Origin: Paludisphaera soli
Lineage (GTDB): Bacteria > Planctomycetota > Planctomycetia > Isosphaerales > Isosphaeraceae
NCBI RefSeq assembly: GCF_011064595.1
Contig: NZ_JAALJI010000018.1
Location: 90,803 to 154,802 of the forward strand
Length of the DNA stretch: 64,000 nucleotides
Direction: 5' to 3'
Shown piece after piece: positions 31,567 to 40,419 of this stretch. Every line of letters begins with the position of its first letter. Position 1 is the stretch's first letter. The translations under genes and the position numbers were made by a program. Under the pieces are notes generated by a model, which did no database searches, was not told the DNA's origin, and saw only the letters and a list, made by a program, of their open reading frames with translations.

Positions 31567-33813
31567 ATGAGCACGATTCAACGGATGGGCCCTCGGGCGT
31601 CCGGACGATCGTCGGGCCGCCCGCAGCGCGGGAGCACACAGATTCGACTCCGGGCCCAATGCGAACGGTTGGAGCCCCGGGCGCTCCTCAGCCTGTTCCC
31701 GGGGGTTCAGGATTATTCCGTGGGGGTCCTGAACCAGGCGGCGGCCGTGGGCGACTTCGATCGCGACGGCAACCTGGACCTCGCCACCGCGAACAGCGTA
31801 GGGGTGTCCGTGCTCCCCGGGCTGGGGACCGGAGGCTTCGGGAGCCCAAGGTCGTTCGAGGCCGGGGGCGGCGGCGCGGCGAGCCTAGCGGTCGCGGACT
31901 TCAATCGCGACGGCTGCCTCGACGTCGTGACGGCGAACCGCTTCCCCTTTTGCGTCGGTCTGCTGCTGGGCGACGGATTTGGCTCGTTCCTGCCGGCTTC
32001 CACCTTCACGGTCGGCGGTGGTCCCGTCTCGGTCGCTGTGGGCGACGTCGACGGCGACGGTCGGCTCGACGTGGTCACGGCCGAAGACGTCTTCGGCACG
32101 GTGAGCGTCCTGCTGGGCGACGGGCTCGGATCCTTCGCACCAGCCGTCTCGTCGCCGGCCGGGGTGCGGCCGGACGCGGTCGCCGTGGCCGATCTCGACG
32201 GGAATGGCCGGGCGGAATTGGTCGTGGCCGACCCCGGAGGCGGAGTGGTCCGGATCCTTCAGGGGGACGGCTCCGGGGCGTTCGTCGCGGCCGCGACCTA
32301 CGCCGTCGGTACGGATCCGTCGGCGGTCGCCGTGGGCGATTTGGACGACGACGGTCGGCTCGACGTGGCCGTAGCCGATCGTGGCGCCGACGCCGTCGTC
32401 GTCCTTTACGCGCGACCGGACGGCTCCTACAGGGCCGGCGGTACAACGGCGGTGGGCCCGCAGCCAAATTCCTTGGCGCTGGCGGACCTCAACGGCGACG
32501 GGCTCCTGGATCTCGCCGTCGCCGCGTCCGGCGACTGGATGTTTGGCGGGCACGGCTTCAATCCGTCCCCGACTTCGGCCGGCGGGGTGAGCGTGCTCCT
32601 GAACCGGCGCCGCGGCGGTTTCACGCGGGTCCTTCCCGAGCTTCCGACCGGGGCGGAAGCCAGGGGGATCGTGGTGGGGGACTTCAATCACGACCGCCTC
32701 CCCGACTTCGCCACGGCGAACTTTTTCGGCTACAGCGCGAGCGTGGCCCTGGCGCAGAGCCCGGGAAAGTATCCGGCCTCCCATTCGTACGACGCCGGCC
32801 CGGCTCCCCTGGCGCTCGCTGCCGGCTCGATTTTCCGTCGCGGCGGGGCGGATCTGGTGAGCGCGGACCCGGCCGACCCGAGCGTTGGCCTGTTGCGCAA
32901 CTTGGGCACGGGACGTTTCGCCCAACCTCGGACGCTCGACGTCGGCGTCAAGCCGCAGGCGATCACCCTGGGCGACCTCGCCGGACGCGGCTGGGACGCG
33001 ATCCTCGCCGTCGGGAACGAGGGGGAGGACGGCCGCTTGACCGTTCGGCAAGGGCTCGGCCATGGCCGGTTCGGTGCCGCCCAGTCTTACAATGTGCCAG
33101 GCTCGCCCCGGGCGATCGCAATCGGCGACCTCGACGACGACGGCCGGAACGATGTCGTCACGGCAAACGGCTGGAGCGGCGATCTCAGCGTTTTCCTAAA
33201 CGTCGGCCGCGGCCGGCTGGCGGTCTTCGGGACCTTCGCCGCCGGGGTGTATCCTGCGCATCTCGGGCTCGGTGACCTCGACTGCGACGGCAAGCTCGAC
33301 GCCGTGGTCGCCGGCAGCTTCGGCAGCGAGGTCCTCGTCCTCCGCGGCCGGGGGGACGGCTCGTTCGAGCTCGGCCAGCCCTATCCGGCACCTCAGTTCC
33401 TGAGCGGGCTCGCGCTCGCTGATATGAACGTCGACGGCCGGCTCGACGTCGTCGTCGGTAGCGGATTGCCTGCACTCAGCGTGTTGTACAACCAAGGCGG
33501 CGCGCTGTCCGCCCCCGTCGGCTACCCGGGGCCGGCTTGGGGCTCAGGCCGCCTGGTCGTGGCCGATTTCGACGCCGACGGGCGGCCCGACGCCGTCGTG
33601 ACGCAGGCGCGAGGGCAGATGGCGGCCTACGTGGGAGCCGGAGGGCTCCATTACGATGCCACCTACGCCGTCGCCCCCTTCCCCGTCAGCCTGGCCGCCG
33701 GGCCGTTCTTCGGGCCCGGCCGGACCGATCTGGCGGTGGGAGACTCCCTGGACGACCTGATCTATCTGTTCCCGGGGAGGGATACCAAGGGGGCGCTCAG
33801 GCGTTCGCGGTGA
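31567..33813 (+). CDS. LEPR-XLL domain-containing FG-GAP/VCBS repeat protein
   Basis: A 748-aa surface or exported protein. Residues 35-41 are LEPRALL, the LEPR-XLL motif found near the N-terminus of large planctomycete surface proteins, after a basic region and without a classical signal peptide. The rest consists of about a dozen FG-GAP/VCBS repeats with the Asp-rich calcium-loop pattern DxDxDGxxD (VGDFDRDGNLDLATANS, VGDVDGDGRLDVVTAED, LGDLDCDGKLDAVVAGS), predicted to form beta-propeller blades. It probably binds calcium and acts outside the cell in adhesion or polymer binding. It stands alone, ending 20 nt before the convergent trans-sulfuration gene. Its GC content is slightly lower than that of the neighbours. 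Confidence 0.93.
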   Translation: MSTIQRMGPRASGRSSGRPQRGSTQIRLRAQCERLEPRALLSLFPGVQDYSVGVLNQAAAVGDFDRDGNLDLATANSVGVSVLPGLGTGGFGSPRSFEAGGGGAASLAVADFNRDGCLDVVTANRFPFCVGLLLGDGFGSFLPASTFTVGGGPVSVAVGDVDGDGRLDVVTAEDVFGTVSVLLGDGLGSFAPAVSSPAGVRPDAVAVADLDGNGRAELVVADPGGGVVRILQGDGSGAFVAAATYAVGTDPSAVAVGDLDDDGRLDVAVADRGADAVVVLYARPDGSYRAGGTTAVGPQPNSLALADLNGDGLLDLAVAASGDWMFGGHGFNPSPTSAGGVSVLLNRRRGGFTRVLPELPTGAEARGIVVGDFNHDRLPDFATANFFGYSASVALAQSPGKYPASHSYDAGPAPLALAAGSIFRRGGADLVSADPADPSVGLLRNLGTGRFAQPRTLDVGVKPQAITLGDLAGRGWDAILAVGNEGEDGRLTVRQGLGHGRFGAAQSYNVPGSPRAIAIGDLDDDGRNDVVTANGWSGDLSVFLNVGRGRLAVFGTFAAGVYPAHLGLGDLDCDGKLDAVVAGSFGSEVLVLRGRGDGSFELGQPYPAPQFLSGLALADMNVDGRLDVVVGSGLPALSVLYNQGGALSAPVGYPGPAWGSGRLVVADFDADGRPDAVVTQARGQMAAYVGAGGLHYDATYAVAPFPVSLAAGPFFGPGRTDLAVGDSLDDLIYLFPGRDTKGALRRSR

Positions 33814-33832
33814 ATCGGGCCCGCCGCTTCGC

Positions 33833-35017
33833 TCAGGCGAACTCCAGCGCCTGGGCGAAGTCGGCCCAGAGGTCCTCGACGTCTTCGAGGCCCACGGAGA
33901 CGCGGATCAGGCCCGGGGTGACGCCGAGGCGTTGGAGCGTCTCGGGGTCCTGGCCGCGGTGGCTGGTGGTGCAGGGGTGGCTGACGGTGGTCTGGGCGTC
34001 GCCGAGGCTGGGGGCGAGGGGGATGGCGCGGAGGGCTCGGACGAGGCGGTCGGCCCGGTCGCGGCCGCCGGCGTCGAACGAGATCATCGCGCCGAAGCCG
34101 GCGGGGAACTGCCGTTTCGCCAGCGCATGGTCGGGGTGCGAGACGAGTCCGGGGTAGAGCGTCCGTTCGACTTTGGGGTGGGCGTCGAGCCGACGCGCCA
34201 GCTCCAGCGCGGTGAGCGAGGTCCGCTCGACCCGCAGCGGCAGCGTGACGGCCCCGCGCATGGCCAGCCAGGAGTCGAACGGGTTGCCGGTCTGGCCGAA
34301 CGTCGAGGCGACCGCGTGGATCCGGGCGATCAGGTCGCGAGGGCCGACGACCGCCCCCAGCGTCACGTCGGCGTGGCCGCCGATCAGCTTGGTCAAGGAG
34401 TGGACGACCAGCGTCGTCCCCATCGCGATCGGCTTGCACAAAAGCGGGGCGAACGTGTGGTCGACCATCAGGGGGACGCCGGCCTCGCGGGCGACGGCCC
34501 CGATCCCCTCCAGGTCGCAGACCCGGAGCAAGGGGTTCGACAGGGTCTCGGCCACCACCAGGCGGGCGTCGGGCGCGGCGGTCAGGGCCTGGCGGAGCGT
34601 CTCGGGCCGCGAGGGGTCGAACAGTCCGTGGGTGACGCCGAACCGGGCCAGCTCGCGGGCGACCAGCGTGGTGGTCTTGCCGTAGAGTCCCTCGGAGAGG
34701 AGGACGCGGCCCCCCTGCTCCGCCAGGGTGAGGATCGTCGCGGCGATCGCCCCCATGCCCGAGGCGCAGACGACGCCGGCCTCGGCGCCTTCGAGCTTGG
34801 CGAGCTTGTCGGCGAGCTGGGCGGCGTTGGGGTGGCCGTCGCGGGCGTAGAAGAAGCCCTCGGCGCGGCCGTCGAAGAGGGCGTCGACCTCGTCGAGGCC
34901 GGCGATCCGGTAGACCGAACTGAGCTGGATCGGCGGGGCCAGGGGCTCGCTGATGGTGCGCGGGGGCTCGGGCGCGCGGGCGCAGCGGGTCGCGTCGGAG
35001 GGGTGGTCGTGGGGCAT
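33833..35017 (-). CDS. Trans-sulfuration family PLP-dependent enzyme
   Basis: A 394-aa enzyme of the Cys/Met metabolism PLP family (cystathionine gamma-synthase, O-acetylhomoserine sulfhydrylase, cystathionine or methionine gamma-lyase). The start at 35017 gives the normal length; the longer frame is not supported. Motifs are PLAPPIQLSSVYRI near the start, GFFYARDGHPNAAQLADKLA, GAEAGVVCASGMGAIAA for phosphate binding, VVAETLSNPLLRVCDLE and the PLP-lysine motif VVHSLTKLIGGHADV. The C-terminus (LIRVSVGLEDVEDLWADFAQ) is typical. Specificity between synthase and lyase cannot be told. The PP2C gene lies upstream on the same strand, 47 nt away, so co-transcription is possible. Confidence 0.94.
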   Translation of the reverse strand: MPHDHPSDATRCARAPEPPRTISEPLAPPIQLSSVYRIAGLDEVDALFDGRAEGFFYARDGHPNAAQLADKLAKLEGAEAGVVCASGMGAIAATILTLAEQGGRVLLSEGLYGKTTTLVARELARFGVTHGLFDPSRPETLRQALTAAPDARLVVAETLSNPLLRVCDLEGIGAVAREAGVPLMVDHTFAPLLCKPIAMGTTLVVHSLTKLIGGHADVTLGAVVGPRDLIARIHAVASTFGQTGNPFDSWLAMRGAVTLPLRVERTSLTALELARRLDAHPKVERTLYPGLVSHPDHALAKRQFPAGFGAMISFDAGGRDRADRLVRALRAIPLAPSLGDAQTTVSHPCTTSHRGQDPETLQRLGVTPGLIRVSVGLEDVEDLWADFAQALEFA

Positions 35018-35064
35018 CGTCGGGCGTCCGTCCTTGCCTGGATCGTCGGTGGGAGGGCCGCCGA

Positions 35065-36225
35065 TCAGGTGGCGGCGTGCTTGCGATGGAACCGGCCGGC
35101 CTGGCCGAGCATCGAGGCGATCTCGCCGATCTCGCGGAGCATCACCCAGGAGTTGGCGGCGGCCTGCGCTTCGGCGAACTTCCGGCGGTGTTCCGAGAGC
35201 GCGGTCCAGTCGACCGACCAGGCCTGGGAGATGGCCGTCTCGCGGACGTCCTCGACGAGCTGCGAGAGCGTGTCGATCAGGCGGTCGTCGATCGTGCACT
35301 CGGCCGATCGGTAGCGGTGCTCGTCCTCGGGGGCCAGCGGCTGGACCGCCTTGGGGGCGGTGAGCCGCTCCACGAGCCGATCCTTCCAGGATTTGGCCGC
35401 GGCGGAGGACCCGGCCGAATTCTTCCGGGGCGCGTCGCGCTGGTCGGTCTCGCCGGACTCGGGGTCGACCCAGGGGCCGACCCGGACGATCAGGACGGTG
35501 ATGTTGTCGAGGCCGCCGCGGAGGTTGGCCAGGTGGACGAGGTAGCGGCAGGCGTCGCGGGGGTGGAAGTGCCCGGCGAAGGCCCCCAGCTCGGGGTCGG
35601 TCACGGGGCCGGAGAGGCCGTCGGAGCAGAGCAGGAAGACGTCTCCCGGCTGGACGGCCAGCGGGCCTTCCAGGTCCACGTCGACCTCGGCCGGGCCCAG
35701 GCTCCGGGTGATCACGTTCTTGGGGATGGAGACGTTGGCCTGCTCGGACGTCAGGTGGTTGCGGCGGACCAGCTCCCAGACCAGGCTGTGGTCGAACGAG
35801 AGCTGGTCGATCCGGCCTTCACGCACCCGGTAGACCCGCGAGTCCCCGACGTGGGCCACCAGGGCGCCCTCGGGCAGGAGCAGGAGCGACGAGCAGGTGG
35901 TCCCCATGCCGTCGAAGTCGCGGTTGGCGGCGGCCCGCACGTTGATCTGGGCGCTGACGTCGCGGAAGGCCTTGGCGATCGCCTCGCCCGCCGCGCCGGC
36001 CTTGGCCTTCATGTAGTTGTGGGGGATCAGGTCGCAGGCCATCTTGCTGGCCAGCTCGCCGGCGGCGTGCGCGCCCATGCCGTCGGCGACCATGAACAGG
36101 TGCCCGCGCCGCCGCCAGGTCTCGCGGTTGGCCGCGCGGACCGTCGCATGGCTGTCCTGGTTGTTCCGGCGACGCATCCCGGTGTCGGAGGCCGAGGCGT
36201 CGATGATGATGTCGTCCCAGTTCAC
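35065..36225 (-). CDS. PP2C-type serine/threonine protein phosphatase with C-terminal extension
   Basis: A 386-aa protein. The GTG at 36225 is chosen because it begins the conserved fold (NWDDIIIDASASDTGMRRRN) and AAGG lies 8 nt upstream; the longer frame is Arg/Pro-rich. PP2C metal and phosphate motifs are NQDS, FMVADGMGAHAAGE, GMGTTCSSLLL, AHVGDSRVYRVREG, LLCSDGLSGPVTD and DNITVLIVRVG (about 1-255). A further 130 residues form a linker and a helical region (DDRLIDTLSQLVEDVRETA to LREIGEIASMLGQAGRF) of unknown role. It would dephosphorylate Ser/Thr in the cytoplasm, usually opposing a Ser/Thr kinase; none is adjacent. Confidence 0.94.
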   Translation of the reverse strand: MNWDDIIIDASASDTGMRRRNNQDSHATVRAANRETWRRRGHLFMVADGMGAHAAGELASKMACDLIPHNYMKAKAGAAGEAIAKAFRDVSAQINVRAAANRDFDGMGTTCSSLLLLPEGALVAHVGDSRVYRVREGRIDQLSFDHSLVWELVRRNHLTSEQANVSIPKNVITRSLGPAEVDVDLEGPLAVQPGDVFLLCSDGLSGPVTDPELGAFAGHFHPRDACRYLVHLANLRGGLDNITVLIVRVGPWVDPESGETDQRDAPRKNSAGSSAAAKSWKDRLVERLTAPKAVQPLAPEDEHRYRSAECTIDDRLIDTLSQLVEDVRETAISQAWSVDWTALSEHRRKFAEAQAAANSWVMLREIGEIASMLGQAGRFHRKHAAT

Positions 36226-36527
36226 ATCCCGACCTTCTGGAAGAACTCTCGGAATGGGCCCGCCCCCGGCCGCGGACCCGGCGGAGATCGGACGACCTCG
36301 GCCGCCGCTCGGGGCATGCCTGCGTGGGACGGCGCACCCCTGACGGCGACTCCTCGACCAAGGCTTCATTCTAACCGCTCGACGCACCGCCCCCCAGCGC
36401 CGTCCCCAAAAATCGCCGGGCGTCGCGGCCGATGCGGTCTTATAAGATTAGGCGTTGTTGGGTCCGGCCGGCAAGGCGTCCGCCCCTGGATCATACACGG
36501 TGCGCGCCGGCGCTTGTGACGGGGAGA
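36226..36527. promoter_or_regulatory. Intergenic region with candidate -10 for the phosphatase gene
   Basis: No gene is supported in these 300 bp. On the minus strand TAATCTTATAAGACC at about 36436-36450 contains TATAAG (5 of 6 to TATAAT), which could be the -10 for the PP2C gene 210 nt downstream. No matching -35 at the usual spacing. Confidence 0.3.
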
Positions 36528-36884
36528 CTAGCTCCAGAGCCGGAGGCCCTGGGGCCCCGCGATCCACCACTCGGCCCAGCCGACGGCGGCGACATGCCCC
36601 GCCCCGGCCGCCAGCAGGGCCAGGCCCCAGCGTCGCGGGCCGAGGAGGATCATCCAGAGCCCGATGCCGATCATGGTCGGCCCCGCCGTCTTCGTCAGGC
36701 CGATGACGATCAAAGGGAGCAACAAGCTCAGCAAGACGCCCCGCCCGACCAGGCCGCCGGTGAGATGCAGGCAGATCACCGCGACGAAGCCCAGCAGCGA
36801 GGCCGTCCCCAGGCCCGCGAAGGTGATCGCGAGATCCCGGCCGAACCGGTCGTCCAGCTTGAAGAGCTTGAGGAACTCCCGCAT
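36528..36884 (-). CDS. Small integral membrane protein, 118 aa
   Basis: ATG 36884 has a very strong ribosome binding site (GAGGAGGGG, 3 nt gap) and opens 118 codons. A basic amphipathic start (MREFLKLFKLDDRFGRDLAI) is followed by four hydrophobic segments (FAGLGTASLLGFVAVICLHL, LLSLLLPLIVIGLT, PTMIGIGLWMILLGP, LALLAAGAGHVAAVGWAEWW). I recognise no named family. It is solitary on the minus strand, 300 nt from the PP2C gene, and its own function is unknown. Confidence 0.72.
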   Translation of the reverse strand: MREFLKLFKLDDRFGRDLAITFAGLGTASLLGFVAVICLHLTGGLVGRGVLLSLLLPLIVIGLTKTAGPTMIGIGLWMILLGPRRWGLALLAAGAGHVAAVGWAEWWIAGPQGLRLWS

Positions 36885-37492
36885 GTCCCCTCCTCGCGGA
36901 GCCGGGCGCGTCATCTCGACTCGGGAGCCTACCACAACGCGCCGCCCGGATCGTTCTCGATCGCGGGAATGACGGGAGACGATGCGGGGCGGCTTTCCGC
37001 TCGGGCCTCCGGCGATCGAGGGCCCGCCCCCCTCTCCATCCCGCGCTCCGGGTGTACATTTTCTTCAGGGGTGCGCCTTGAGCTTTTCAAGGTCCCGGGA
37101 CCGGGGCCCCGGCTCGGCCGGATCGATCAACGTCCCGGCGAGCGTCCCCACATCGCTCCTCGGGCCTGGGCGAGGGGGCGGGGATCGCATCGAAAGCGCC
37201 GAACGAAGCCAATTTTTCTACGGAGGTAAACCGATTGATTGCTTGAGTTTAAAGCGAAATTCCAGGCTGCGAACGAACCCAATCGAAGCCGATTTCCGCG
37301 GCGGAGTCCGGGGACGCGGTTGGGGATGGCGCCGGGCCTCCCGCGGCCGGATTTCCGGGAGCCGGGGCGACGCCCGACGCCGTCTCACTGGCCTGCCCGG
37401 AAATGGCCGAGGACGCTAAACTGCAACCTTTTCGCCCCGACGATGGCCGGGATCGACGCCGACACCCTGCAGCACCCAGCGAGCCCCCCGCG
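36885..37492. other. Intergenic region upstream of the M16 peptidase gene
   Basis: About 600 bp without a supported gene. It holds copy 2 of the paired direct-repeat element (37199-37292), a GC hairpin near 37099-37115 (GGTCCCGGGACCGGGG), and an AT-rich core. The reading frames open here do not resemble proteins. Confidence 0.6.
37199..37292 (+). repeat. Paired direct-repeat element, copy 2
   Basis: Half-sites GAACGAAGCCAATTTT at 37201 and GAACGAACCCAATCGAAGCC at 37271 start exactly 70 nt apart, as in copy 1 (11591/11661). The second half-site is identical in both copies over 22 nt; the AT-rich cores differ. It lies about 200 nt upstream of the M16 peptidase start in the same orientation. 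Confidence 0.75.
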
Positions 37493-40147
37493 ATGAGCGA
37501 GACGCCGACGCCCCCGCCGTTCGAATTCCGCAAGCAGACGCTCGCCAACGGCCTCGACGTGATCGCGAGGCGTCGGCCGGGGCTGCCGGTCGTCGCGATC
37601 AACCTGTGGTACCACGTCGGCTCCAAGGACGAGGAGCGCAACCAGCGCGGGTTCGCCCACCTCTTCGAGCACATCATGTTCGAAGGCTCGGAGCACTACC
37701 CCGGCGACTACTTCAAGCACCTCCAGCCGCTGGGGGCGAGCATCAACGGCTCGACCTCGACCGACCGCACGAATTACTTCGTGGACATCCCCGCCGCCCA
37801 CGCCGAGCGGGTATTCGCGATGGAGTCCGACCGTATGGGCTGGCTGATCCCGGCCCTGGACTCCAAGAAGCTGGACGTCCAGCGCGACGTGGTCAAGAAC
37901 GAGTACCACCAGACCCACGCCAACCGCCCCTACGGCCAGGCCTGGCGGATCCTCTCGGAGGCCCTCTATCCGCCCCAGCACCCGTATAGCTGGCTGACGA
38001 TCGGCGTGATGGAGGACCTGGACTCGGCCTCGCGCGACGACGTGGCGGCGTTCTTCCGGCGCTATTACGTCCCGGCGAACGCCAGCCTGGCCGTCGTGGG
38101 GGACCTGCCCGAGGACGAGGTCTTCGCGATGGCCGAGCGCTACTTCGGCCCGATCCCCGGCGGCTCGAAGGCGCTGCGGCCCTGGACGCCCCCCGTCGTC
38201 CTGCCAGAGCCCGTGGAGCTGGAGCTTCGCGACCGCGTGGAGCTGGACCGCGCGTACATGATCTGGCATACCGTGCCCCAGTTCGACCGCGACGACGCCG
38301 CGCTCAGCCTGCTGGGCGACGTGCTGGGCCGGGGGCGGTCGAGCCGGCTCTACAAGGAGCTGGTGCTCGAACGCCAGTGGGCGCAGGACGTGACGGCCTA
38401 CCAGTCCGGCCGCGAGCTGGCGGGGACGTTCGGCCTGATCGCGACCCTCCGCCCCGGCAAGTCGACGGCCGACGTCCGCCGGGCCCTGCTCGACGCCGTC
38501 GAGGCGATCGCCCGCGACGGCGTGACCGAGGAGGAGCTGGAGCGGGTCAAGACGATGAAGGCGTCGGCCTTCCTGTTCGCGCTGGAGCACGCGGGGGGCT
38601 TCGGCGGCGTGGCCGACCGGCTCAACGCCTACAACGTCTATCGCGGCGACCCGTCGCTGATCACGACCGACCTGGAGCGGTTCCTCCGCGCCACGCCCGA
38701 GGACCTCCGCGAGGCGGCCGTCGACTACCTCGACTGCCGTCCGTTCGTGGGGCTCTCGATCCACGGCCGCAAGCCGGCCGTCGGGGTCGCCAAGGTCGAG
38801 CGCGCCACGCCGCCGCCGTCGCGAAAGCCGGCACAGTTCCGCGCCCCGACGCCCGAGGTCCACGCGCTCTCGAACGGCCTGCCGGTCTGGGTGCTCCCCA
38901 AGCGCGACCTGCCGACCGTCTCGATGACCGTCGCGATCCGAGGCGGGGCCGGCCTCCAGCCGATCGACCGCCCGGGCCTGGCGCAGCTGGCCGTCGGGAT
39001 GCTGGACGAGGGGACGAAATCGCGGTCGGCCGCCCAGATCGCCGAGGACGTGGAGTCGATGGGGGCCGCGCTCTCGGCCTCATGCGGCTGGGACGGCTCG
39101 TTCGTCTCGATCCGCTGCCTGAAGTCGGTCCTCGACCGGATGCTCGGCCTGGCGACCGACGTCCTCCGCGAGCCGAGCTTCCCGGCCGACGAGTGGGACC
39201 GCCTGCGCGGCCAGACCGTCGCGGCCCTCCGCGCCGAGCGCGACGGCGCCGACGCCCGATGCCACCGGGCCCTGATGAAGGCCCTTTATCCCAAGGGCCA
39301 CCCCTACCGGCATCCGCTGGACGGCGTGGAAGCGGTCGTCGCCGGGCTGGGTCGCGAGGAGGCCGTCTCGTTCTACGGCCGCGCCTTCAACCCCGCGGAG
39401 GCGGCCGTCGTCGTGGCCGGCGACGTGGACCCCGACGCGATCCTGGCGATGCTGGAGGACCGCCTGGGCGACTGGCGGGGCGACGCCGCCCCCGCCCCGT
39501 CCATCACGCCCCCGGCGCGAGGGAAGAGGCCCCGCATCCTGCTGCTGAACCGCCCCGGCGCCCCCCAGGCCGTCGTCCGATTCGGCCACGTCGGCATCGC
39601 CCGGAACGACCCGGACTACGACCGCCTCGGGCTGTTCAACCAGGTCCTCGGCGGCCAGTTCACGTCGCGGCTCAACGAGAAGCTCCGCGAGGAGCGCGGG
39701 TTCACCTACGGCGTCCGCAGCAGCTTCGACGGCCGCCGCGGCGCGGGGCCGTTCGCGATCGCCGCCTCGCTCCAGGCCGACAAGCTCGACGTGGCCTTCG
39801 AGGACGTCCGCGCCGAGCTGGACGCCCTGCTCGGCGACCGTCCCCCGCGGCTCGACGAGATCGACGACGCGCGGCGGTCGCTGATCGAGGGGCAGTCCCG
39901 CCACTTCGAGACCCCCTCGTCCCTGGTGAACCGCTACGCCAACGTCTTCATCCACGGCCTGCCGATCGACCACCTGGCGAACTTCCCCGAGCGGATCGCC
40001 GCCGTCGACCTGGACTCGGTCGTCGACGCGGTGCGCCGGCGGATCGACCCCCAGGCCCTCGTCGCCGTGGTCGTGGCCGACGCCGAGCACGTCCGTCCCC
40101 TGCTCGAATCGGTGGCGTGGGCGGATTTGGAGCAGGTCGAGGACTGA
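37493..40147 (+). CDS. M16 family (pitrilysin/insulinase-like) zinc metallopeptidase
   Basis: An 884-aa two-half M16 peptidase. The first half carries the inverted zinc motif HLFEH (residues 56-60), with the third ligand Glu in VVKNEYHQTHANR, so it should be catalytic. The second half (from about residue 455, VHALSNGLPVWVLPKRDLPT) has the same fold but lacks HxxEH (PGLAQLAVGMLDEG), as usual in the inactive half. The conserved RSSRLYKELVLERQWAQDVT and TSRLNEKLREERGFTYGVRS blocks are present. The absence of a signal peptide suggests a cytoplasmic enzyme, though many relatives are exported. Start choice is uncertain: ATG 37493 fits the fold; ATG 37403 would add 30 Pro/Arg-rich residues. A nested palindrome follows. 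Confidence 0.94.
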   Translation: MSETPTPPPFEFRKQTLANGLDVIARRRPGLPVVAINLWYHVGSKDEERNQRGFAHLFEHIMFEGSEHYPGDYFKHLQPLGASINGSTSTDRTNYFVDIPAAHAERVFAMESDRMGWLIPALDSKKLDVQRDVVKNEYHQTHANRPYGQAWRILSEALYPPQHPYSWLTIGVMEDLDSASRDDVAAFFRRYYVPANASLAVVGDLPEDEVFAMAERYFGPIPGGSKALRPWTPPVVLPEPVELELRDRVELDRAYMIWHTVPQFDRDDAALSLLGDVLGRGRSSRLYKELVLERQWAQDVTAYQSGRELAGTFGLIATLRPGKSTADVRRALLDAVEAIARDGVTEEELERVKTMKASAFLFALEHAGGFGGVADRLNAYNVYRGDPSLITTDLERFLRATPEDLREAAVDYLDCRPFVGLSIHGRKPAVGVAKVERATPPPSRKPAQFRAPTPEVHALSNGLPVWVLPKRDLPTVSMTVAIRGGAGLQPIDRPGLAQLAVGMLDEGTKSRSAAQIAEDVESMGAALSASCGWDGSFVSIRCLKSVLDRMLGLATDVLREPSFPADEWDRLRGQTVAALRAERDGADARCHRALMKALYPKGHPYRHPLDGVEAVVAGLGREEAVSFYGRAFNPAEAAVVVAGDVDPDAILAMLEDRLGDWRGDAAPAPSITPPARGKRPRILLLNRPGAPQAVVRFGHVGIARNDPDYDRLGLFNQVLGGQFTSRLNEKLREERGFTYGVRSSFDGRRGAGPFAIAASLQADKLDVAFEDVRAELDALLGDRPPRLDEIDDARRSLIEGQSRHFETPSSLVNRYANVFIHGLPIDHLANFPERIAAVDLDSVVDAVRRRIDPQALVAVVVADAEHVRPLLESVAWADLEQVED

Positions 40148-40208
40148 CGACGGCCGGCGCGGGGCCTCGGAGTCTGTCTCGGAGGCTCAATCCGCGGCGG
40201 TCTCCGAC

Positions 40209-40380
40209 GCCTTCCCCCCTCGCGGGGGAAGGCAGACCCCGAAGGGGTCGGATGAGGGGGATGACGCTCCAGGGCCCCGTCGGAATCCGAGGCCCGGTCG
40301 GCCGCGACGCCGACGGTTTCCGTGCTCGTCTTCCCCCTCATCCGGTCCTTCGGACCACCTTCCCCCGCGAGGGGGGAAGC
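40209..40380. repeat. Nested palindromic intergenic repeat, copy B
   Basis: Arms at 40209-40262 and 40327-40380 match those of copy A at 9996-10191 (CCTTCCCCC hairpin, GGTC/GACC hairpin, GGATGAGGGGGA) around an unrelated 65-nt centre. An additional flanking inverted pair, GAGTCTGTCTCGG at about 40171 and CCGGGACAGACTC at about 40407, makes the whole 250-bp spacer palindromic. It lies between convergent genes. Confidence 0.8.
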
Positions 40381-40419
40381 CCGTTATGATCCGGCGAAGC
40401 CGGCTTCCGGGACAGACTC

